Assembly (NCBI GenBank): GCA_964036315.1
Contig: CAXIWW010000817.1
Span: 469,501-533,500 of the forward strand
Origin: Acanthosepion esculentum
Lineage: Eukaryota > Mollusca > Cephalopoda > Sepiida > Sepiidae
Direction: 5' to 3'
Length of the DNA stretch: 64,000 nt
Shown: positions 1 through 8,968 of the stretch, in pieces
How positions within the stretch are numbered: the stretch's first letter is position 1
How the letters are laid out: each line of letters begins with the position of its first letter
Notes under the pieces: generated by a model
Told to the model about the DNA's origin: nothing
The model's input: only the letters and a program-made list of their open reading frames with translations
Databases searched by the model: none
Translations under genes and position numbers: made by a program

Positions 1-540
1 GACAGCAAGGTTTCTGATCACAAAGGGTCCCAGCTATGAGCAAATAGTTACCCCCCCACTAAAAAAAACACTATGAAAGTATAAAAATACATGTTTATAT
101 AAAAATTTGCGAACAACACCAGTTGATAGCAAAAGTGCAAACAGCACCGCAGCTGATAGCAAAAGTGCCAACAGCTGATAGCAAAAGTGCCAACAGCTGA
201 TAGCAAAAGTGCCAAAAGCTGATAGCAAAATTGCCAACAGCTGATAGCAAAAGTGCCAACAGCTGATAGCAAAAGTGCCAACAGATGATAGCAAAAGTGC
301 CAACAGCTGATAGCAAAAGTGCCAACAGATGATAGCAAAAGTGCCAACAGCTGATAGCAAAAGTGACAAAAGCTGATAGCAAAAGTGCCAACAGCTGATA
401 GCAAAAGTGCCAAAAGCTGATAGCAAAAGTGCCAACCGCTGATAGCAAAAGTGCCAACAGCTGATAGCAAAAGTGCCAACAGCTGATACCAAAGCTGCCA
501 ACAGCTGATAGAAAAAGTGCCAACAGCACCACAGTGCCAA

Positions 541-690
541 CTAGTCCTAGGTATGACTATAAACTACATCTGACAGCAAGGCTTCTGATTACAAAGGGTC
601 CCAGCTATGAGCAAATAGTGACCCCCCACTAAAAAAAAACACTATGAATGTATAAAAATACATGTTTATATAAAAACTTGCGAACAACAC
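541..690 (+). repeat. Representative core element of the monomer
   Basis: The core begins with abutting SpeI (ACTAGT, 540-545) and AvrII (CCTAGG, 546-551) sites. It then holds GACTATAAACTACATC; three segments resembling diverged 22-mers (570-584, 585-604, 605-623); a C6 run and an A9 run (622-639); CACTATGA; TATA-like TATAAAAA (651-658) and TTTATATAAAAAC (665-677); and the single conserved CpG in CTTGCGAACAAC (681-682). Most cores in the window differ from this one by a handful of substitutions or by C- and A-tract length. TTCTGATCACAAAG gives a BclI site in most copies, although here it reads GATTAC. No known gene, tRNA or transposon end was recognised in it. Confidence 0.9.
622..639 (+). 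repeat. Homopolymer C-tract and A-tract inside the core (representative)
   Basis: Six C residues, ACT, then nine A residues. Across the window the C-run varies from about 4 to 7 and the A-run from about 6 to 12; A12 runs occur near 5,968 and 26,566. These tracts cause most single-base length differences between otherwise identical HOR copies, such as the third 1,405-bp copy near 3,440. The cause may be replication slippage or residual sequencing error. Confidence 0.85.
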
Positions 691-715
691 CAGTTGATAG
701 CAAAAGTGCCAACAG

Positions 716-723
716 CACCACAG
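716..723 (+). repeat. CACCACAG bracket element (left example; right partner at 790-797)
   Basis: An 8-bp element normally separates the core-attached 22-mer from the array and again separates the array from the next core, always following AACAG. Some monomers lack the left element, for example those starting at 26,467, 60,189 and 62,620. Others lack one copy in the inverted block (starting 51,781, 52,779 and 54,386). These monomers are 8 bp short of a 22-bp multiple. Monomers with an extra internal copy (16,954, 18,278, 33,530 and 45,409) are about 8 bp long. The right element is often CACCACAT followed by TGCC. Confidence 0.85.
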
Positions 724-745
724 CTGATAGTAAAAGTGCCAACAG

Positions 746-767
746 CTGATAGCAAAAGTGCCAACAG
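746..767 (+). repeat. Representative 22-bp minisatellite unit
   Basis: The unit consists of CTGATAGC, then AAAAGTGCC, then AACAG. With the preceding CA each junction makes CAGCTG, a palindromic E-box and PvuII site, whose TG is shared with TGATAG, a WGATAR-type GATA site. The unit contains no CpG. Recurrent variants are GATACC for GATAGC, CCAAAAGC for CCAACAGC, CAGATGAT for CAGCTGAT, and one-base losses in the A-run or G of AAAAGTG. On the complementary strand no reading frame contains a stop codon, which accounts for the long spurious open frames. Confidence 0.95.
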
Positions 768-3700
768 CTGATAGCAAAAGTGCCAACAGCACCACAGTGC
801 CAACTAGTCCTAGGTATGACTATAAACTACATCTGACAGCAAGTCTTCTGATCACAAAGGGTCCCAGCTATGTGCAAATAGTGACCCCCCACTAAAAAAA
901 AAAACACACTATGAAAGTATAAAAATACATATTTATATAAAAACTTGCGAACAACACCAGTTGATAGTAAAAGTGCCAACAGCACCACAGCTGATAGCAA
1001 AAGTGCCAACAGCTGATAGCAAAAGTGCCAACAGCTGATAGTAAAAGTGCCAACAGCACCACAGTGCCAACTAGTACTAGGTATGACTATAAACTACATC
1101 TGACAGCAAGGCTTCGGATCACAAAGTGTCCCAGCTACGAGCAAATAGTGACCCCCCCTTAAAAAAACACTATGAAAGTATAAAATACATGTTTATATAA
1201 AAACTTGCGAACAACACCAGTTGATAGCAAAAGTGCCAACAGCACCCCAGCTGATAGTAAAAGTGCCAAAAGCTGATAGCAAAAATGCCAACAGCTGATA
1301 GCAAAAGTGCCAACAGCTGATAGCAAAAGTGCCAACAGCTGATAGCAAAAGTGCCAACAGCACCACAGTGCCAAATAGTCCTAGGTATGTTTATAAAGAA
1401 CATCTGACAGCAAGGTTTCTGATCACAAAGGGTCCCAGCTATGAGCAAATAGTTACCCCCCCACTAAAAAAAACACTATGAAAGTATAAAAATACATGTT
1501 TATATAAAAATTTGCGAACAACACCAGTTGATAGCAAAAGTGCAAACAGCACCGCAGCTGATAGCAAAAGTGCCAACAGCTGATAGCAAAAGTGCCAACA
1601 GCTGATAGCAAAAGTGCCAAAAGCTGATAGCAAAATTGCCAACAGCTGATAGCAAAAGTGCCAACAGCTGATAGCAAAAGTGCCAACAGTTGATAGCAAA
1701 AGTGCCAACAGCTGATAGCAAAAGTGCCAACAGATGATAGCAAAAGTGCCAACAGCTGATAGCAAAAGTGACAAAAGCTGATAGCAAAAGTGCCAACAGC
1801 TGATAGCAAAAGTGCCAAAAGCTGATAGCAAAAGTGCCAACCGCTGATAGCAAAAGTGCCAACAGCTGATAGCAAAAGTGCCAACAGCTGATACCAAAGC
1901 TGCCAACAGCTGATAGAAAAAGTGCCAACAGCACCACAGTGCCAACTAGTCCTAGGTATGACTATAAACTACATCTGACAGCAAGGCTTCTGATTACAAA
2001 GGGTCCCAGCTATGAGCAAATAGTGACCCCCCACTAAAAAAAAACACTATGAATGTATAAAAATACATGTTTATATAAAAACTTGCGAACAACACCAGTT
2101 GATAGCAAAAGTGCCAACAGCACCACAGCTGATAGTAAAAGTGCCAACAGCTGATAGCAAAAGTGCCAACAGCTGATAGCAAAAGTGCCAACAGCACCAC
2201 AGTGCCAACTAGTCCTAGGTATGACTATAAACTACATCTGACAGCAAGTCTTCTGATCACAAAGTGTCCCAGCTATGTGCAAATAGTGACCCCCCACTAA
2301 AAAAAAAAACACACTATGAAAGTATAAAAATACATATTTATATAAAAACTTGCGAACAACACCAGTTGATAGTAAAAGTGCCAACAACACCACAGCTGAT
2401 AGCAAAAGTGCCAACAGCTGATAGCAAAAGTGCCAACAGCTGATAGTAAAAGTGCCAACAGCACCACAGTGCCAACTAGTACTAGGTATGACTATAAACT
2501 ACATCTGACAGCAAGGCTTCGGATCACAAAGTGTCCCAGCTACGAGCAAATAGTGACCCCCCCTTAAAAAAACACTATGAAAGTATAAAATACATGTTTA
2601 TATAAAAACTTGCGAACAACACCAGTTGATAGCAAAAGTGCCAACAGCACCCCAGCTGATAGTAAAAGTGCCAAAAGCTGATAGCAAAAATGCCAACAGC
2701 TGATAGCAAAAGTGCCAACAGCTGATAGCAAAAGTGCCAACAGCTGATAGCAAAAGTGCCAACAGCACCACAGTGCCAAATAGTCCTAGGTATGTTTATA
2801 AAGAACATCTGACAGCAAGGTTTCTGATCACAAAGGGTCCCAGCTATGAGCAAATAGTTACCCCCCCACTAAAAAAAACACTATGAAAGTATAAAAATAC
2901 ATGTTTATATAAAAATTTGCGAACAACACCAGTTGATAGCAAAAGTGCAAACAGCACCGCAGCTGATAGCAAAAGTGCCAACAGCTGATAGCAAAAGTGC
3001 CAACAGCTGATAGCAAAAGTGCCAAAAGCTGATAGCAAAATTGCCAACAGCTGATAGCAAAAGTGCCAACAGCTGATAGCAAAAGTGCCAACAGTTGATA
3101 GCAAAAGTGCCAACAGCTGATAGCAAAAGTGCCAACAGATGATAGCAAAAGTGCCAACAGCTGATAGCAAAAGTGACAAAAGCTGATAGCAAAAGTGCCA
3201 ACAGCTGATAGCAAAAGTGCCAAAAGCTGATAGCAAAAGTGCCAACCGCTGATAGCAAAAGTGCCAACAGCTGATAGCAAAAGTGCCAACAGCTGATACC
3301 AAAGCTGCCAACAGCTGATAGAAAAAGTGCCAACAGCACCACAGTGCCAACTAGTCCTAGGTATGACTATAAACTACATCTGACAGCAAGGCTTCTGATT
3401 ACAAAGGGTCCCAGCTATGAGCAAATAGTGACCCCCCACTAAAAAAAACACTATGAATGTATAAAAATACATGTTTATATAAAAACTTGCGAACAACACC
3501 AGTTGATAGCAAAAGTGCCAACAGCACCACAGCTGATAGTAAAAGTGCCAACAGCTGATAGCAAAAGTGCCAACAGCTGATAGCAAAAGTGCCAACAGCA
3601 CCACAGTGCCAACTAGTCCTAGGTATGACTATAAACTACATCTGACAGCAAGTCTTCTGATCACAAAGTGTCCCAGCTATGTGCAAATAGTGACCCCCCA

Positions 3701-5087
3701 CTAAAAAAAAAAACACACTATGAAAGTATAAAAATACATATTTATATAAAAACTTGCGAACAACACCAGTTGATAGTAAAAGTGCCAACAACACCACAGC
3801 TGATAGCAAAAGTGCCAACAGCTGATAGCAAAAGTGCCAACAGCTGATAGTAAAAGTGCCAACAGCACCACAGTGCCAACTAGTACTAGGTATGACTATA
3901 AACTACATCTGACAGCAAGGCTTCGGATCACAAAGTGTCCCAGCTACGAGCAAATAGTGACCCCCCCTTAAAAAAACACTATGAAAGTATAAAAATACAT
4001 GTTTATATAAAAACTTGCGAACAACACCAGTTGATAGCAAAAGTGCCAACAGCACCACAGCTGATAGCAAAAGTGCCAACAGCTGATAGCAAAAATGCCA
4101 ACAGCTGATAGCAAAAGTGCCAACAGCTGATAGCAAAAGTGCCAACAGCTGATAGCAAAAGTGCCAACAGCTGATAGCAAAAGTTCCAACAGCTGATAGC
4201 AAAAGTGACAACAGCTGATAGCAAAAGTTCCAACAGCTGATACCAAAAGTGCTAACAGCTGATAGCAAGAGTGCCAACAGCTGATAGCAAAAGTGCCAAC
4301 AGCACCACATTGCCAACTAGTCCTAGGTATGACTATAAACTACATCTGACAGCAAGGCTTCTGATCACAAAGGGTCCCAGCTATGAGCAAATAGTGACCC
4401 CCCACTAAAAAAAAAACACACTATGAAAGTATAAAAATACATGTTTATATAAAAACTTGCGAACAACACCAGTTGATAGTAAAAGTGCCAAAAGCACCAC
4501 AGCTGATAGCAAAAGTGCCAATAGCTGATAGCAAAAGTGCCAACAGCACCACATTGCCAACTAGTCCAAGGTATGACTATAAACTACATCTGACAGCAAG
4601 GCTTCTGATCACAAAGGGTCCCAGCTCTGAGCAAATAGTTACCCCCCACTAAAAAAAAACACTATGAAAGTATAAAAATACATGTTTATATAAAAACTTG
4701 CGAACAACACCAGTTGATAGCAAAAGTGCAAACAGCACCACAGCTGATAGCAAAAGTGCCAAAAGCTGATAGCAAAATTGCCAACAACTGATAGCAAAAG
4801 TGCCAACAGCTGATAGCAAAAGTGCCAACAGCACCACAGTGCCAACTAGTCCTATGTATGACTATAAACTACATCTGACAGCAAGTCTTCTGATCACAAA
4901 GGGTCCCAGCTATGAGCAAATAGTGACCCCCCACTAAAAAAAAAACACTATGAAAGTATAAAAATACATGTTTATATAAAAACTTGCGAACAACCCCAGT
5001 TGATAGCAAAAGTGCCAAAAGCACCACAGCTGATAGCAAAAGTGCCAATAGCTGATAGCAAAAGTGCCAACAGCACCACATTGCCAA

Positions 5088-5593
5088 CTAGTCCAAGGTA
5101 TGACTATAAACTACATCTGACAGCAAGGCTTCTGATCACAAAGGGTCCCAGCTCTGAGCAAATAGTTACCCCCCACTAAAAAAAAACACTATGAATGTAT
5201 AAAAATACATGTTTATATAAAAACTGACAGTTGATAGCAAAAGTGCAAACAGCACCACAGCTGATAGCAAAAGTGCCACCAGCTGATAGCAAAAGTTCCA
5301 ACAGCTGATAGCAAAAGTGCCAACAGCACCACATTGCCAACTAGTCCAAGGTATGACTATAAACTACATCTGACAGCAAGGCTTCTGATCACAAAGGGTC
5401 CCAGCTATGAGCAAATAGTGACATCCCACTAAAAAAAAACACTATGAATGTATAAAAATACATGTTTATATAAAAACTGACAGTTGATAGCAAAAGTGCA
5501 AACAGCACCACAGCTGATAGCAAAAGTGCCAAATGGTGATAGCAAAATTGCCAACAGCTGATAGTAAAAGTGCCAACAGCACCACAGTGCCAA
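5088..5593 (+). repeat. Two monomers with a 10-bp core deletion removing the conserved CpG
   Basis: In both 253-bp monomers the stretch between the TATA-like region and the first 22-mer reads AAAAACTGACAGTTGAT (5,219-5,235 and 5,472-5,487) instead of the usual CTTGCGAACAACACCAGTTG. About 10 bp including the only conserved CpG are missing. The two adjacent copies are near duplicates of each other. Confidence 0.85.
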
Positions 5594-7724
5594 CTAGTAC
5601 TAGGTATGACTATAAACTACATCTGACAGCAAGGCTTCGGATCACACAGGCTCCCAGCTACGAGCAAATAGTGACCCCCCCTTAAAAAAACATTATGAAA
5701 GTATAAAAATACATGTTTATATAAAAACTTGCGAAGAACACCAGTTGATAGCAAAAGTGCCAACAGCACCAGAGCTGATAGAAAAAGTGCCAACAGCTGA
5801 TAGCAAAAGTGCCAACAGCTGATAGCAAAAGTGCCAACAGCTGATAGCAAAAGTGCCAACAGCACCACAGTGCCAAATAGTCCTAGGTATGATTATAAAG
5901 AACATCTGACAGCAAGGCTTCTGATCACAAAGGGTCCCAGCTATGAGCAAATAGTTACCCCCCCACTAAAAAAAAAAAACACTATGAAAGTATAAAAATA
6001 CATGTTTATATAAAAACTTGCGAACAACCCCAGTTGATAGCAAACGTGCAAACAGCACCACAGCTGATAGCAAAATGCCAACAGCTGATAGCAAAAGTGC
6101 CAACAGCTGATAGCAAAAGTGCCAAAAGCTGATAGCAAAATTGCCAACAGCTGCTAGCAAAAGTGCCAACAGCTGATAGCAAAAGTGCCAACAGCTGATA
6201 GCAAAAGTGCCAACAGATGATAGCAAAAGTGCCAACAGCTGATAGCAAAATGACAAAAGCTGATAGCAAAAGTGCCAACAGCTGATAGCAAAAGTGCCAA
6301 AAGCTGATAGCAAAAGTGCCAAACGCTGATAGCAAAAGTGCCAACAGCTGATAGCAAAAGTGCTAACATCTGATACCAAAGCTGCCAACAGCTGATAGAA
6401 AAAGTGCCAACAGCACCACAGTGCCAACTAGTCCTAGGTATGACTATAAACTACATCTGACAGCAAGGCTTCTGATCACAAAGGGTCCCAGCTATGAGCA
6501 AATAGTGACCCCCCACTAAAAAAAAAACACACTATGAAAGTATAAAAATACATGTTTATATAAAAACTTGCGAACAACACCAGTTGATAGCAAAAGTGCC
6601 AAAAGCACCACAGCTGATACCAAAAGTGCCAATAGCTGATAGCAAAAGTGCCAACAGCACCACATTGCCAACTATTCCAAGGTATGACTATAAACTACAT
6701 CTGACAGCAAGGCTTCTGATCACAAAGGGTCCCAGCTATGAGCAAATAGTTACCCCCCACTAAAAAAAAACACTATGAAAGTATAAAAATACATGTTTAT
6801 ACAAAAACTTGCGAACAACACCAGTTGATAGCAAAAGTGCAAACAGCACCACAGCTGATAGCAAAAGTGCCAACAGCTGATAGCAAAAGTGCCAACAGCT
6901 GATAGCAATAGTGCCAACAGCTGATAGCAAAAGTGACAACAGCACAACAGTGCCAACTAGTCCTAGGTATGACTATAAACTACATCCGACAGCAAGGCTT
7001 CTGATCACCAAGGTTCCCAGCTATGTGCAAATAGTGAGCCCCCACTAAAAAAAAACACTATGAAAGTATAAAAATACATGTTTATATAAAAACTTGCGAA
7101 CAACACCAGTTGATGACAAAAGTGCCAACAGCACCACAGCTGATAGCAAAAGTGCCAACAGCTGATAGCAAAAGTGCCAACAGCTGATACCAAAAGTGCC
7201 AAAAGCTGATAGCAAAATTTCCAACAACTGATAGCAAAAGTGCCAACAGCTGATAGCAAAAGTGCCAACAGCTGATACCAAAAGTGCCAAAAGCTGATAT
7301 CAAAAGTGCCAACAGCTGATAGCTGAAGTGCCAACAGCTGATAGCAAAAGTACAAACAGCTGATAGCAAAAGTGCCAAAAGCTGATATCAAAAGTGCCAA
7401 CAGCTGATAGCTGAAGTGCAAACAGCTGATAGCAAAAGTGCCAACAGCTGATAGCAAAAGTGCCAACAGCACCACAGTGCCAACTAGTCCTATGTATGAC
7501 TATAAACTACATCTGACAGCAAGTCTTCTGATCACAAAGGGTCCCAGCTATGAGCAAATAGTGACCCCCACTAAAAAAAAAACACTATGAATGTATAAAA
7601 GTACATGTTTATATAAAAACTTGCGAACAACCCCAGTTGATAGCAAAAGTGCCAACAGCACCACAGCTGATAGCAAAAGTGCCAACAGCTGATAGCGAAA
7701 GTGCCAACAGCACCACATTGCCAA

Positions 7725-7956
7725 CTAGTCCAAGGTATGACTATAAACTACATCTGACAGCAAGGCTTCTGATCACAAAGGGTCCCAGCTATGAGCAAAT
7801 AGTGACCTCCCACTAAAAAAAAAACACTATGAATGTATAAAAATACATGTTTATATAAAAACTGACAGTTGATAGCAAAAGTGCAAACAGCACCACAGCT
7901 GATAGCAAAAGTGCCAACAACTGATAGTAAAAGTGCCAACAGCACCACAGTGCCAA
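7725..7956 (+). repeat. Third monomer with the same 10-bp core deletion
   Basis: This 232-bp monomer has the AAAAACTGACAGTTGAT junction at 7,857-7,872, identical to those near 5,219 and 5,472. The identical deletion at three sites about 2.4 kb apart indicates spread by block duplication rather than independent loss. It marks the monomer as the counterpart of 5,341-5,593. Confidence 0.85.
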
Positions 7957-8239
7957 CTAGTACTAGGTATGACTATAAACTACATCTGACAGCAAGGTTT
8001 CGGATCACAAAGGGTCCCAGCTACGAGCAAATAGTGACACCCCCTTAAAAAAACATTATGAAAGTATAAAAATACATGTTTATTTAAAAACTTGCGAACA
8101 ACACCAGTTGATAGCAAAAGTGCCAACAGCACCACAGCTGATAGCAAAAGTGCCAACAGCTGATAGCAAAAGTGCCAACAGCTGATAGCAAAAGTGCCAA
8201 CAGCTGATAGTAAAAGTGCCAACAGCACCACAGTGCCAA

Positions 8240-8968
8240 ATAGTCCTAGGTATGTTTATAAAGAACATCTGACAGCAAGGCTTCTGATCACAAAGGGTCC
8301 CAGCTATGAGCAAATAGTTACCCCCCCATTAAAAAAAAACACTATGAAAGTATAAAAATACATGTTTATATAAAAATTTGCGAACAACACCAGTTGATAG
8401 CAAAAGTGCAAACAGCACCGCAGCTGATAGCAAAAGTGCCAACAGCTGATAGCAAAAGTGCCAAAAGCTGATAGCAAAATTGCCAACAGCTGATAGCAAA
8501 AGTGCCAACAGCTGATAGCAAAAGTGCCAACAGATGATAGCAAAAGTGCCAACAGCTGATAGCAAAAGTGCCAACAGATGATAGCAAAAGTGCCAACAGC
8601 TGATAGCAAAAGTGACAAAAGCTGATAGCAAAAGTGCCAACAGCTGATAGCAAAAGTGCCAAAAGCTGATAGCAAAAGAGCCAACCGCTGATAGCAAAAG
8701 TGCCAACAGCTGATAGCAAAAGTGCCAACAGCTGATACCAAAACTGCCAACAGCTGATAGAAAAAGTGCCAACAGCACCACATTGCCCCCAATAAAAAAA
8801 AACACACTATGAAAGTATAAAAATACATGTTTATATAAAAACTTGCGAACAACACCAGTTGATAGCAAAAGTGCCAACAGCACCACAGCTGATAGTAAAA
8901 GTGCCAACAGCTGATAGCAAAAGTGCCAACAGCTGATAGCAAAAGTGCCAACAGCACCATATGGCCAA
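8240..8968 (+). repeat. Fused monomer pair with one core half deleted
   Basis: The first part (8,240 to about 8,780) is a further copy of the long-array monomer seen at 1-540, 1,375-1,945 and 2,780-3,350, including TATGTTTATAAAGAAC and ACCGCAG. At 8,781-8,800 the right bracket runs CACATTG directly into CCCCCAATAAAAAAAAAC. The first half of the next core, from CTAGTCC through the start of the C-tract (about 85 bp), is therefore missing. The distal half of the core is intact from the A-tract onward. The deletion joins a TTGCC to a C-run, so short C homology may have mediated it. Confidence 0.85.

Larger units (their letters stand above)
541..803 (+). repeat. Representative satellite monomer (263 bp)
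   Basis: This monomer shows the standard parts in order. The core runs 541-690. A first 22-mer-like unit begins CAGTTGATAGC at 691. The left bracket CACCACAG is at 716-723. Three 22-mers lie at 724-745, 746-767 and 768-789. The right bracket CACCACAG is at 790-797, followed by TGCCAA and the next core at 804. Other monomers differ mainly in the number of 22-mers, from none beyond the first unit to about 33. Monomer coordinates elsewhere in this annotation use the first base of the CTAG in ACTAGTCCTAGG (forward) or of CCTAGGACTAG (inverted block). Confidence 0.95.
1..4050 (+). repeat. Higher-order repeat, period 1,405 bp, about 2.9 copies
   Basis: Cores start at 541, 804, 1,071, 1,375; 1,946, 2,209, 2,476, 2,780; and 3,351, 3,613, 3,880. 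This gives a four-monomer unit of about 571, 263, 267 and 304 bp. Copies are nearly identical and share private variants: ACTAGTACTAGG at 1,071, 2,476 and 3,880; ATAGTCC with TATGTTTATAAAGAAC at 1,375 and 2,780; ACCGCAG before the long array; and TTGCGAACAAC preceded by AAAAATT. Known differences are a shorter A-tract near 3,440 and loss of similarity after about 4,050, where the third copy switches to a different array (CACCACAG instead of CACCCCAG). Confidence 0.93.
4051..8239 (+). repeat. Looser higher-order block of about 2.1 and 1.8 kb
   Basis: Cores start at 4,317, 4,561, 4,846, 5,088, 5,341, 5,594, 5,877; then 6,428, 6,672, 6,957, 7,484, 7,725, 7,957. Both halves share the order 244, 285 bp and so on, and end with a 283-bp monomer carrying ACTAGTACTAGG. 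Private variants CTAGTCCAAGG and CACATTGCC recur at the same places. The 551-bp array at 5,877-6,427 is a diverged relative of the long array in the 1,405-bp HOR. The copies are more diverged than those at 1-4,050, which suggests an older duplication. Confidence 0.75.

Noticed and set aside
541..690. tRNA-derived or SINE-like origin of the core
   Set aside because: No A-box or B-box promoter or cloverleaf could be recognised; the internal A-tract is mid-monomer and not a 3' tail.
671..700. CENP-B box in the core
   Set aside because: The complement reads TTCGCAAGTTTTT; TTCG is present but the required downstream A and CGGG are not.
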